Source of the DNA: Candidatus Bathyarchaeota archaeon
Lineage (GTDB): Archaea; Thermoproteota; Bathyarchaeia; Bathyarchaeales; Bathyarchaeaceae
Assembly (NCBI GenBank): GCA_004376295.1
Contig: SOJZ01000012.1
Coordinates: 1-64,000, forward strand
Length of the DNA: 64,000 nt
Direction: 5' to 3'
Below the pieces are notes generated by a model. That model did no database searches and was not told where the DNA came from. It saw nothing but the letters and a program-made list of their open reading frames with translations. The position numbers and the translations under genes were made by a program. Numbering within the stretch: position 1 is the first letter of the stretch; every line of letters begins with the position of its first letter. Positions 35,538 to 43,961 of this stretch are shown piece after piece.

Positions 35538-36377
35538 TCAGCCAATACTGCCCGCAACGAAACCTAAGAGTCCGGTAAGGAACCATATTAAAACCAAATT
35601 CTTGACTCTTCTAGCGTTGTTTCGAGAATGGTCTCGGGCAAGTGAAAAAGAAGACCAGATCAGTCCAGCGTCAGTCAAAATGACTAGCGGAAGAAACCAT
35701 GGAGAAACAAGTTCCAATAACCAAGGTAAGGGGCTCAAAGCTACAGCAAGAATAAAGAAAATGGAAGAATCAAATGCTGCGACTCTATCTCCATATACTA
35801 CTGGAATTGTCTTTATGCCCTGAGACTTGTCTCCCTCAATGTCAACTATGTCCTTTGCTACTTCTCTGCCAGTGTTTGAAAGAAACGCAATAGCCACAAA
35901 TATCATCGTGGTTAACTCGGGCGTCCCTGCAGCGAAGCCTCCGTAGATGAAAGGAATCACAACGCAGGTGCTGACTAGAAGATTTCCAGGAAGCCCGGTT
36001 CGTTTCCCCTTAGTAACATAGGTTACAGATACAATCCAAGCGATCGCCGCAACTATCAAGCAATACACATTCGTACCAAAGGCTGCCACGAAACCTATTA
36101 CACTTAAAACAAGGGCAAGGAATAACGCCTCTTTCGGACTGATCGCACCACTTGGAATTGGACGTTGCGGCTCATTTATCGCGTCGATATCTCTATCATA
36201 ATAATCGTTTATTGCCATAGAAGCTGCTGTCAGTGTGAACGATGTTATAAACCCCAAGACCAGATTTATTGAAAAGTTTAGAGGAGAAACTAGAGAAGCT
36301 CCTACAATAACAGCAACCCCCATCATCACACAGTTTATGGGTCTAATTAATCGTAGAAACGCGCTTAGTTTTCCCAT
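35538..36377 (-). CDS. UbiA prenyltransferase, probably digeranylgeranylglyceryl phosphate synthase
   Basis: This 279-residue protein has about eight helices and the two Asp-rich metal sites of the UbiA family: NDYYDRDID (about residue 57) and DIVDIEGDKSQG (about 180). In archaea the family member with this layout adds the second geranylgeranyl chain to geranylgeranylglyceryl phosphate in membrane lipid synthesis. The N-terminus FLRLIRPINCVMMG fits that group. Other UbiA roles (quinone or heme synthesis) are possible. Confidence 0.82.
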   Translation of the reverse strand: MGKLSAFLRLIRPINCVMMGVAVIVGASLVSPLNFSINLVLGFITSFTLTAASMAINDYYDRDIDAINEPQRPIPSGAISPKEALFLALVLSVIGFVAAFGTNVYCLIVAAIAWIVSVTYVTKGKRTGLPGNLLVSTCVVIPFIYGGFAAGTPELTTMIFVAIAFLSNTGREVAKDIVDIEGDKSQGIKTIPVVYGDRVAAFDSSIFFILAVALSPLPWLLELVSPWFLPLVILTDAGLIWSSFSLARDHSRNNARRVKNLVLIWFLTGLLGFVAGSIG

Positions 36378-36648
36378 TTATCTCAACCAGACATTTATAA
36401 TGACACTTTAGGTGGGCTATAGTTAATTTTGCTTTCTGTTATTCGTAATGACTAAGTCATGAGTAAGAAAACATAAAGTCAATAGCTAAACGATATAAGA
36501 GAAAGACTCGAGCCTAGTTAAGACGGAAATCTAGTTGGCTTAGTGTATCATCATTGATTTTTAGCGATTTTTGGGGTTTTCCTTTATTCTTGAGTATTAT
36601 TGGGGATGCATCGAAAATGTTTCTATCAAAATGAATCCCGTTTTTCTT

Positions 36649-36660
36649 TGCATGCATGCT
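36649..36660. repeat. TTGCATGCATGC palindrome copy
   Basis: Copy upstream of the TBP promoter. Confidence 0.75.
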
Positions 36661-36682
36661 GATTTAGCACACTTAGATCAAT

Positions 36683-36723
36683 TTAAATAACTCCACCAAG
36701 TTCATGATGTTTTATAAGGAGGA
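36683..36723 (+). promoter_or_regulatory. TBP promoter and ribosome site
   Basis: ATTTAAATA near 36682-36690 is a TATA box about 40 bases before the start codon, and AAGGAGG ends about 6 bases before ATG 36729. Confidence 0.55.
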
Positions 36724-36728
36724 TTCGG

Positions 36729-37289
36729 ATGCCCAGGGTTAAAGCTTCTATCAGAATCGAAAACGTCGTGGCATGTGGCACGTTAAATCAGAGGATTGAC
36801 CTGAACGCGGTGGCGAAGGGTTATCCCGGCGTTGAGTACCGTCCAAAACGGTTTCCGGGGCTGGTCTTCAGATTAAAGAAGCCCAAAACGACTACTCTAA
36901 TCTTTAATTCAGGGAAGATGGTTTGCACTGGAGGCAAGTCTGAGAAAGAATCGAGGAGAGCCGTGATGAAGGTTGTAAAGGAACTGAAGAAAAGCGGCAT
37001 AATCATCATCGGCAAACCAGACGTGAAAATAGTGAACATGGTTGCAACAGCGAGTTTAGGAGGAGTGATAGACCTTGAAAAATCAGCCTACTCGCTTAAG
37101 AGAACCATGTATGAACCAGAACAGTTTCCTGGTCTCATCTACCGAATGGACGAACCAAAAGTTGTAGTCCTTATCTTCGCCAGCGGGAAACTGGTTTGTA
37201 CAGGCGCTAAAAAGGAAGAAGTTATTCACGAAGTGGTTAGCAAACTTCATAAGAAACTCGAGGAAGAAGAACTGATATACTACGAGTAA
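36729..37289 (+). CDS. tbp: TATA-binding protein
   Basis: This 186-residue archaeal TBP has its two imperfect direct repeats visible: IENVVACGTLNQRIDL with GLVFRLKKPKTTTLIF and TGGKSEKES, then VNMVATASLGGVIDLEK with GLIYRMDEPKVVVLIF and TGAKKEEV. It binds TATA boxes and recruits TFB and RNA polymerase. The C-terminal acidic tail is usual. It is convergent with the remnant of a TBP-interacting TIP49/RuvBL-type gene. Confidence 0.95.
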   Translation: MPRVKASIRIENVVACGTLNQRIDLNAVAKGYPGVEYRPKRFPGLVFRLKKPKTTTLIFNSGKMVCTGGKSEKESRRAVMKVVKELKKSGIIIIGKPDVKIVNMVATASLGGVIDLEKSAYSLKRTMYEPEQFPGLIYRMDEPKVVVLIFASGKLVCTGAKKEEVIHEVVSKLHKKLEEEELIYYE

Positions 37290-37301
37290 ACGTGATCAAA
37301 A

Positions 37302-37311
37302 GCATGCATGC
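37302..37311. repeat. GCATGCATGC palindrome copy at a gene break
   Basis: It begins exactly at the codon after MIQE in the TIP49-like remnant; beyond it no further TIP49 sequence is found. Confidence 0.8.
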
Positions 37312-37491
37312 CTCTTGAATCATTTTCACAATTAAGCCAGCTGCTTCTCTAGCCTTTTCTTGCCCAACCATCCCATCTTTAATCTTAACCGCGTTCGAAT
37401 TTTCGTCGAGGCCCAGTCCTTTTATGTGGGTATGAGCCCCGATTCTCTCAAAACGACGAACTTTGCTCGGAACCTCTCTAATCGAAGCCAT
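37302..37491 (-). pseudogene. N-terminal remnant of a TIP49/RuvB-like helicase
   Basis: From ATG 37491 the frame reads IREVPSKVRRFERIGAH, THIKGLGLDENSNA and DGMVGQEKAREAAGLIV, the conserved N-terminus of archaeal/eukaryotic RuvBL (TBP-interacting protein 49) ATPases. After MIQE the family continues with the Walker A region, but here the frame runs into GCATGCATGC and is lost. About 60 of some 450 residues remain. Its position beside TBP is notable. An intact copy may exist elsewhere. Confidence 0.8.
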
Positions 37492-37635
37492 AAACAACCT
37501 TCTCCTCACGGGTGGAAATTAACCACTGCATCTCACTAAAAACGAAAATATACGATTTATTCATAGACCTCGACGAGAACACGTAGACAATAGCAATATA
37601 ATTAAATCTTTATTTCTTTTCTACTGTGAACTGAT

Positions 37636-39288
37636 ATGCAGAGACATGAAATTTGTGCCGAGAAACCGAGAAGAGACGTTCCTGAAACAGACCCTACCAG
37701 TTCAACCGAGCCAGCTACTGTAGAAAATTATCTCACAGACGAATCACGATTAATCGTAGGAAAAGCTGAAAAAGTGTTTTTTCCTCGAACCGAAGCGCAC
37801 GTTGCCAAGATTCTTAGCGACGCAAGCAAAAGGAAGATTCGCGTGACGATTTCTGGCGCAGGAACAGGTATTACTGGGTCAAGGGTTCCTCAAGGCGGAA
37901 TCGTACTCGCAACTGAGAAAATGACGAATGTTTTTGAACGCGGCTCAGAAGAAGACCTAACTGAACACTCGGACTTGGGCGTAAAATACACCCTGTACAT
38001 TCGAAAAGATGTAGAAAGAAATGAGCACTATGCAATAGTGCCTCCAAGCGTCCCCTTAGAGACTTTGAAAAAAATCTTCGAAGACAAGAATCTCTGTTAT
38101 CCACCTGATACAACGGAAATGACCGCGCTGCTAGGCGGAACCGTAGCGACGAATGCATCGGGAGCACGAACATTTCATTACGGATGCACAAGAGACTACG
38201 TCAGACGCTTAAGAGTAGTGCTACCCAACGGCGACGTTCTTGACATTAAACGTGGAAAAGTATTTGCAAGCGAAGAAAACCAGTTCGATATAATTCTGAC
38301 GTCTGGAAAACGCATAACAGTGGAATTACCCTCCTACACAATGCCAGATATAAAAAAGAACGCAGCGGGGTACTACACGAAACCTGGCATGGACCTCATA
38401 GACCTTTTCATCGGATCAGAAGGAACACTAGGCGTTATCAGCGAAGTTGAAATCAAACTTGAAAATCAACCAAAGAATGTTCTCCCCGTTTTTGCACATT
38501 TTTCCAGCGAAAGTGACGCCATAAATTTTGTCAAAAGTCTTCGCAGTTTGTCTCGAAGCAAAAAGCTCGGTAAAGATGGAATTAATGCCCTGTCTATAGA
38601 ATTTCTTGACGAAGGGTCTATAGAATTGTTGAGAAAGAAGTATCCGCCGTCGAAAATTCCGCCGAAATCAAAGTCTGCCATATTTTTTGAACAAGAAATC
38701 CCGAACGAAGAGGTTTTCAACGATTTGCTTAAGCGGTGTGTTGACCTGCTCGAGAGTTGTAACGTTCTGGACACGATGGCGTCCCTTGGAACGGACTGGC
38801 TGAAGGAAATAAAAGACATCAGACACGCGTTACCCGAGTCGATTAATACCATTGTACGTTCGAAAGGAGTTCACAAGGTGGCAACAGACATTGCGGTTCC
38901 TGAGAGAGCGTTCGATGAGATGATGAGTTATTATCACGAGGTGGGAAGGAAATCAGAAATTTTGTACGCGATTTTCGGTCACGTTGGGGATAATCATCTG
39001 CATTTTAATTTTATACCCGAATCTGAAGAGGCTTTGATACGCGCGGAAAGAGCATGCGCACTTCTTTTGAAGAAAGCGGTTGAGCTAGGAGGTACGATTA
39101 CTGCCGAGCATGGGGTCGGCAAGAAGACTTATGTGAAGAATGGTGAAAGGAAGCCTTATTTGAAGCTTATGTATGGCGTTGAAGGCTTGAAATCTGTTGC
39201 CAGAATAAAGCATGCGTTTGATCCTAATCACATTCTGAATGTAGGGAATATTATTCCAGTTTCTTATCTTGAAGATTTGAACGAATAG
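37636..39288 (+). CDS. FAD-linked oxidase, GlcD/D-lactate dehydrogenase family
   Basis: This 550-residue protein has the PCMH-type FAD-binding domain (SGAGTGITGSRVPQGG, then LGGTVATNASGARTFHYG) and the C-terminal FAD-oxidase domain (IFGHVGDNHLHFNF and ITAEHGVGKKTY). Members oxidise 2-hydroxy acids such as glycolate or D-lactate, passing electrons to an Fe-S partner or cytochrome. No partner gene is adjacent. The first 35 residues are not conserved-looking. Confidence 0.85.
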   Translation: MQRHEICAEKPRRDVPETDPTSSTEPATVENYLTDESRLIVGKAEKVFFPRTEAHVAKILSDASKRKIRVTISGAGTGITGSRVPQGGIVLATEKMTNVFERGSEEDLTEHSDLGVKYTLYIRKDVERNEHYAIVPPSVPLETLKKIFEDKNLCYPPDTTEMTALLGGTVATNASGARTFHYGCTRDYVRRLRVVLPNGDVLDIKRGKVFASEENQFDIILTSGKRITVELPSYTMPDIKKNAAGYYTKPGMDLIDLFIGSEGTLGVISEVEIKLENQPKNVLPVFAHFSSESDAINFVKSLRSLSRSKKLGKDGINALSIEFLDEGSIELLRKKYPPSKIPPKSKSAIFFEQEIPNEEVFNDLLKRCVDLLESCNVLDTMASLGTDWLKEIKDIRHALPESINTIVRSKGVHKVATDIAVPERAFDEMMSYYHEVGRKSEILYAIFGHVGDNHLHFNFIPESEEALIRAERACALLLKKAVELGGTITAEHGVGKKTYVKNGERKPYLKLMYGVEGLKSVARIKHAFDPNHILNVGNIIPVSYLEDLNE

Positions 39289-39613
39289 ATGCTTCACAGA
39301 CGTTGTACAGCGGCATGGACGGAAAAACCGAGAGACAAGTACATGTGAGCCAACTAACTCAAAGACGGCGGCACCAATAAAACCCCACAGCACACATTTT
39401 TCACGTGAATATAAATTAACACAAAAACAACAATAAGGCTTACAACACTATGTAAGGTAAGCGTAAGAATCAATTTGTTTACAATCTTTTTGACATGCCC
39501 CAGAAAAGCCCATTAATTCATGGATACAGTGAAAAAACTGATAGGTGGTATTCATACTTACGTGGCGAAGTGAAGTCTGCAGAAAAACCAACACTTAAGA
39601 CCTTATGAAGTAA
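39289..39613. other. Intergenic region
   Basis: This 325-bp gap lies between the FAD oxidase and the 430-residue gene. Composition changes to A+T-rich at about 39400. No gene, palindrome copy or clear hairpin is seen; a TATA-like ATATAAATT at 39409-39417 is the only candidate signal. Confidence 0.3.
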
Positions 39614-40906
39614 ATGGAAGCGAGGCGAAAAAGGGGGTTGCACGCGCAAGGAGCATCTACGGACATAAAAAAGGATGAAATGTTAAAAATAATTACTGAG
39701 AAATATCTTAGTTCAGAAGAATTTAATGGACAGCCTCTTCGTGGTCTGGAGAGTGAGAAACAATACATTATTACACTTATACAAGAAGGTAAAATCGAAA
39801 TTAATTTTGGAGATAAACATCCTAATCCACACATAAAAGCGTTTGAATTGGATGCCAAAGATATACAAATAGAGAAAATAAATCGTATTGGATTTAGCAA
39901 TGCTTGCGCTTATCCAACAAAAGAACACCTCAAGAATGTAGTAGATACCAATAAATTCAAAAATAAATCGTTCACTTTGAGAATTGCCTTGGGAGAACCA
40001 ACATTGAATTTCGGGGTTTTTGATTTAAGTGTATTAGAATTTTATAGAAATGATCCCCGCTATTTTTACTCTACTGACGATATAAGTGGATGGATCTCTA
40101 TTTCCGACAAATATTATAAATCCTTAAAAGTGAAACCTTCAGATAAGATCTTACTTCAAACGTTTGGCTTCTGTTATGAAAAAAAGAAAATGGACCGTGC
40201 TGTGGCTGTTTTTTATCGTTATTTGTCGAAGTTGACACCCGAACATCAACAAATATGGAATAGCAAAATGCTATTGGGAGATTATTTCTTGCACCCTGAT
40301 TATGCGAGGATGTCAGGGGGTTATTGGCCAGAAAAAGCATCGATATTTACTGCGTTTACTGAAGAACTGCATACAATTAACGAATTTTCAAAATTGATGG
40401 GGCGCCCAAATTTTTTCAACCAAAGCTATAAAGAGAATAAGCCAAAAGAATTTAGTTTTCTCATTCGGCCAACACTTAAGGAATTTAACTCATTTGTACA
40501 TTTATTGGATAAGATGATTTCTGACAACATTAACAAGGATTTTTTTCAAAACGAAATACCATATAAAACTGAGAGAAAAAAATCTGACGGTAAAATAATC
40601 GTTAAAGACAAAGGAACAATAACTTTGCTTAAAGAGTGGTTAGATATTAAGGTGAGAACACCCGATCCAAAACCTAAAGATGATATGATCAAAGTTTTTC
40701 GAAAGATAAGAAACATGAGAATGAAGCCAGCTCATAAAGTTGAACCGGACATATTTGACCAAGAATATTTCAAGAAACAAAGAGAGCTAATGATTGAAGC
40801 ATATTCTGCAGTAAGAACATTAAGGTTAATATTGGCAAATCATCCAAAAACAAAAAACTACAAAATTCCAGAATGGCTATATAAGGGAGAAATTTGGGCT
40901 TTTTAA
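39614..40906 (+). CDS. Large hypothetical protein with HEPN-like C-terminus
   Basis: This 430-residue protein is A+T rich and lysine rich, unlike the preceding oxidase, suggesting transfer. Most of it is not recognised. The C-terminal 90 residues read VFRKIRNMRMKPAHK, then a helix pair ending AVRTLRLIL; RMKPAH fits the R-x4-H signature of HEPN ribonuclease domains. It sits next to an integrase gene, an accessory setting in which HEPN proteins often serve as toxins or defence effectors. Function is inferred from motif and setting only. Confidence 0.6.
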   Translation: MEARRKRGLHAQGASTDIKKDEMLKIITEKYLSSEEFNGQPLRGLESEKQYIITLIQEGKIEINFGDKHPNPHIKAFELDAKDIQIEKINRIGFSNACAYPTKEHLKNVVDTNKFKNKSFTLRIALGEPTLNFGVFDLSVLEFYRNDPRYFYSTDDISGWISISDKYYKSLKVKPSDKILLQTFGFCYEKKKMDRAVAVFYRYLSKLTPEHQQIWNSKMLLGDYFLHPDYARMSGGYWPEKASIFTAFTEELHTINEFSKLMGRPNFFNQSYKENKPKEFSFLIRPTLKEFNSFVHLLDKMISDNINKDFFQNEIPYKTERKKSDGKIIVKDKGTITLLKEWLDIKVRTPDPKPKDDMIKVFRKIRNMRMKPAHKVEPDIFDQEYFKKQRELMIEAYSAVRTLRLILANHPKTKNYKIPEWLYKGEIWAF

Positions 40907-40933
40907 TATATAACTAGCTCCGCAAATGTTCTC

Positions 40934-41026
40934 ATGCGCAGGAAGAAGAACGTTCGGCACGGTCTATACATTGACGATTCTGGGGTTCCACGTCCTTCTT
41001 TCGTTCCTCAAATACTTGGCAAATAG
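40934..41026 (+). CDS. Possible 30-residue basic peptide
   Basis: ATG 40934 opens 30 codons beginning MRRKKNVRHGLYIDD and ending in TAG. It lies 28 bp after the HEPN-like gene. There is no ribosome site or homology I can name; it may be a coincidental frame. Confidence 0.25.
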   Translation: MRRKKNVRHGLYIDDSGVPRPSFVPQILGK

Positions 41027-41041
41027 CAAAGTTTCTTCGTG

Positions 41042-41066
41042 TATGCATGCTTTTGCATGCATGCAT
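41042..41066. repeat. Paired palindromes forming a hairpin
   Basis: ATGCATGC, TTTT, GCATGCAT form a perfect 8-bp stem with a 4-base loop directly after the integrase stop codon. It is a double copy of the window-wide palindrome and could act as a transcription stop for the integrase gene. Confidence 0.7.
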
Positions 41067-42205
41067 TAGATTTTTGATATTAGTTGTTCCGCGTTGTCAA
41101 AGGCTATTTTATCTTCCATTTTCCCGTAGTATCGTTCTAATGCTTCCGTTGTCCAACCGCCCATTTTTGCAACCTTGCTTGTATTCCAACCCATTTTGCG
41201 TAACATATGTTGGGCGAACATATGCCGCCAAAAGTGGAAGGGCATCCTAAGCTCTTTTTCGATTTCTGGGATAAGTTCCTTATAGACTTGCCGCAATGTT
41301 CGATCTAGGAACCGTTGATCAAGGTTAAATAATCGCCCTTCGGTTCGCAACTCATCTTTAAGGGCTTGCGGTATGAGTTTCTTTATTTTGCGCTTGGGCT
41401 TGCCCCGCGATGCTTTTTCAAATACATATATGAAGTTTTGATTGCCAACTTTAAAGAAGTATTTGGCATGCGCGTTCAATGTCGCCGTTAACCTTGAAGC
41501 TGTTTTGAAAGCAAACTTGGAAGCTAAATATACTTCATGGTTGCGTTGATCTAATTTGTATAGTATCATTTCAATTTTGGATTTTTCAACGTATAGATGC
41601 GCGCATTTTCCTTCTTCCGCTTCCGCCTTGCCGCTTATGTCATCATAATCTTGTATGCCCAATGACTTGAGGAAATTTCTTAAGGCGATTCTAAACCGCC
41701 TTGTATGCGTTGTTACTTTACGCAATGCAACAAGATATTTTAGGGCTTCATCAAGCGTTAGATTTCGCGGGTGTATAAGCCCCCAACCTTCAATGATTGT
41801 ATGTTCGCCCTTTTCATCTTTTGGTAAGATGCCTTGACAAACAAACTTTATGGCGTTAAGCATCCTGTTGATTGATTGAGGTTTTGCTTCTCTTGCCGTT
41901 AGTTTCCCGATCCATTTCTGTATACATGGGATTTTACGGAACGCCCCATTTTCAAATAAATCCTCTGTTATGGCGCGCCTTGATATTTCCTCTGTTACTA
42001 TTTCCGCTTGTAATATTTTTGCTTCTTTTGGATGATCTTTAAACCACATTGTTATAGATTGCGGGGTTCGTTCTACTTGTTGTCTTTTGCCCCTTGCATC
42101 GATTTGTGTTCTATGTGTTCTTATCCATTCAGCGATTTTACTCGGGCTTGCAGTTCTCAATTCCCTTGATGCTTTCGGAATATCACGGGTGGGATTATAC
42201 TTCAT
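41066..42205 (-). CDS. Tyrosine recombinase/integrase
   Basis: This 379-residue protein has a C-terminal catalytic domain showing Arg in KTASRLTATL, the HxxR box in FHFWRHMFAQHML, and the nucleophile Tyr in ALERYYGK. The N-terminal SAM-like domain is present (residues 110-190), preceded by a 90-residue charged region. It looks intact. It lies 355 bp before tRNA-Ala on the opposite strand, with an A+T-rich accessory gene beyond its end. No flanking direct repeats were found, so the limits of any element are unknown. Confidence 0.82.
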   Translation of the reverse strand: MKYNPTRDIPKASRELRTASPSKIAEWIRTHRTQIDARGKRQQVERTPQSITMWFKDHPKEAKILQAEIVTEEISRRAITEDLFENGAFRKIPCIQKWIGKLTAREAKPQSINRMLNAIKFVCQGILPKDEKGEHTIIEGWGLIHPRNLTLDEALKYLVALRKVTTHTRRFRIALRNFLKSLGIQDYDDISGKAEAEEGKCAHLYVEKSKIEMILYKLDQRNHEVYLASKFAFKTASRLTATLNAHAKYFFKVGNQNFIYVFEKASRGKPKRKIKKLIPQALKDELRTEGRLFNLDQRFLDRTLRQVYKELIPEIEKELRMPFHFWRHMFAQHMLRKMGWNTSKVAKMGGWTTEALERYYGKMEDKIAFDNAEQLISKI

Positions 42206-42560
42206 TGTTTCAAGCCCCTATTTTTTTCGCGGCGTGCCCCGCGCCCGTCGCTAACCCTATCACAAAAACGTAAGATTATATATGTATTTTCGACATTGTT
42301 GGCTTACAAATCGGATTCACGTGATCCATGTTGGAGATTCACACAATCAAAGCATAAACAGGGCTTCCACAAAGCGTAGAAACAGAACAAGACCTAAGAC
42401 AAGCCTGACAGAATCCGCGGCCCTTCTCTTTGTATAGGGGGGCTATAGGGGGGTCTTTAAGAGAGAATGAGAAACCGCAAAAAATCATAGGGGCGGGCTA
42501 ATAGAAGAGAGACACCCACCTCAAAAACCTATATATCAACTAACAAATCAAAATCAATAT
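42206..42560. other. Intergenic region before tRNA-Ala
   Basis: This 355-bp gap has a G+C-rich patch (42231-42256, CGCGGCGTGCCCCGCGCCCG) just upstream of the integrase start, and a G-run pair (GGGGGGCTATAGGGGGG, 42437-42453). No gene is visible. The second half holds the tRNA promoter region. Confidence 0.35.
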
Positions 42561-42652
42561 GGGCCGGTAGTTCAGTTTGGTATGAACGCCGCCTTCGCGT
42601 GCCAAGCCGAAAAAGGCGGAAGCCGCGGGTTCAAATCCCGCCCGGTCCACCA
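42561..42652 (+). tRNA. tRNA-Ala (CGC) with a 14-nt intron
   Basis: Acceptor GGGCCGG/CCGGTCC contains the G3-U70 pair that specifies alanine. D-arm GTTC/GAAC, anticodon stem CCGCC/GGCGG, T-arm GCGGG-TTCAAAT-CCCGC, discriminator A, encoded CCA. The anticodon CGC is at 42596-42598. A 14-nt intron (42600-42613) lies at 37/38. Its splice site forms a perfect bulge-helix-bulge: TTCG (42594-42597) pairs with CGAA (42608-42611), each followed by a three-base bulge cut after the second base. Confidence 0.92.
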
Positions 42653-42712
42653 AAAACCCCAACAAATCAAAGTTAATATATCTGTTAATTCCCCTATTTT
42701 CCTGGTCGGAAA

Positions 42713-42869
42713 CGGGCGGTAGCTCAGCTTGGTAGAGCTTCCGAGCCAGCTTGGCCAAAACCAGCTGACGGAGACGCTGTAGACGCCTACCATCTGGTAG
42801 TTGTTCACTCAGCCTACTGAGCACACAGACACCGGAGTGTCGCTGGTTCAAATCCGGCCCGCCCGACCA
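42713..42869 (+). tRNA. tRNA-Tyr (GTA) with two introns
   Basis: Acceptor CGGGCGG/CCGCCCG has the C1-G72 pair typical of archaeal tRNA-Tyr; GTA is at 42779-42781. D-arm GCTC/GAGC and T-arm GCTGG-TTCAAAT-CCGGC are standard, discriminator A, CCA encoded. A 32-nt intron (42744-42775) interrupts the anticodon stem at 30/31 and a 48-nt intron (42783-42830) lies at 37/38. Helices for the bulge-helix-bulge sites are CTTC/GGAG and CTGT/ACAG. Removing both gives a 77-nt tRNA including CCA. Confidence 0.9.
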
Positions 42870-43075
42870 ACAATATTCTAAGCATATTCAGAAGCTTACT
42901 GGGGATCTTACGCAAAACAAACACAAGTTCTCCAACTCGAACGAGAAAAACGATGACAACACTTCCATGCAGAATGTCATTGCGTCTCCAATTTTCGAAC
43001 GAATCAAAAAATGCTTAAGGTTAAAATACGCGAAAAGTTAGAAAGATAACTAGTCTATATTTCTACAATGAAGGG

Positions 43076-43783
43076 TTGTTGAACTCGTTGAGAAAAGTTG
43101 CTCGGACATTTAAGAAGGCTCGTGAAGAAGGGAGAAACTATCTACTTGAACCAGAGGCCAAGACCATATGCAAAGAGTATGGAATACCTGTAACCAAGTT
43201 TGAAGTGGCAAAAAATGTTGATGAAGCCGCAAAGTTTGCTGAAGAAATCGGTTATCCGGTGGTTCTCAAGATTGTCTCTCCCGATGTTATTCACAAGTTT
43301 GATGTAGGCGGCGTTATCCTTGATTTGAACAGCGCCCAAGAGGTTAAAGACGCTTACAAGAAAATCTTGGAAAACGTAAAGAAGCACAAGGCAGACACCA
43401 AGATCATAGGCATTCTCGTTCAAGAGATGGCCCCTCAGTCAACCGAGGTTATCGTTGGAGCAACAAAGGACCCCCAGTTTGGCCCAGCTCTGATGTTTGG
43501 ACTCGGCGGGATCTTTGTTGAGGTTCTCAAAGACGTAACATTTAGAATAGCTCCCATCACTAGACAAGACGCCCAGGAGATGGTCACTGAAGTAAAAGCA
43601 TATCCAATTCTCAAAGGCTATCGTGGTCAACCCTCCGTAGACATCGATGCCATCGTGGATATTCTGCTAAACACTTCAAGGCTAGTGATGGATCATCTGG
43701 AAATCAAAGAGCTCGATTTGAACCCCGTCATGGTCTACAAAAAAGGTGCGAAAACGGTCGATGCAAGAATCATACTGGAATAA
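43076..43783 (+). CDS. acdB: Acetyl-CoA synthetase (ADP-forming) beta subunit
   Basis: This 235-residue ATP-grasp protein is the separate beta subunit of ADP-forming acyl-CoA synthetase, which makes ATP from acetyl- or other acyl-CoA in fermentation. Landmarks are LLEPEAKTICKEYGIPV, GYPVVLKIVSPDVIHKFDVGG, VQEMAPQSTEVIVGATKDPQFGP-type sequence and KELDLNPVMV. The likely start is TTG at 43076 or 43079 after AAGGG. The alpha subunit is not nearby in the window. Confidence 0.88.
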   Translation: MLNSLRKVARTFKKAREEGRNYLLEPEAKTICKEYGIPVTKFEVAKNVDEAAKFAEEIGYPVVLKIVSPDVIHKFDVGGVILDLNSAQEVKDAYKKILENVKKHKADTKIIGILVQEMAPQSTEVIVGATKDPQFGPALMFGLGGIFVEVLKDVTFRIAPITRQDAQEMVTEVKAYPILKGYRGQPSVDIDAIVDILLNTSRLVMDHLEIKELDLNPVMVYKKGAKTVDARIILE

Positions 43784-43961
43784 AAGTTCTAACCATCCCA
43801 AGTACGAAGTATTCTCTGCCTGTATGCAAGTGCAAAACTACATGGTAACCCGTCGACGAATCAAAGAGAACTGGGACTCCCACTTTTTTCATCAACAAAA
43901 GGAAACAACTTGATTCAAGGAATCCTTGAACAGGCCAAGCCCAGCATAGGAAGAAAAAAAC

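Noticed and set aside
42206-42560. Idea that the 41-kb integrase element is inserted at tRNA-Ala
   Set aside because: No second copy of the tRNA-Ala 3' end was found, and the integrase lies on the 5' side of the tRNA, not the usual 3' side.
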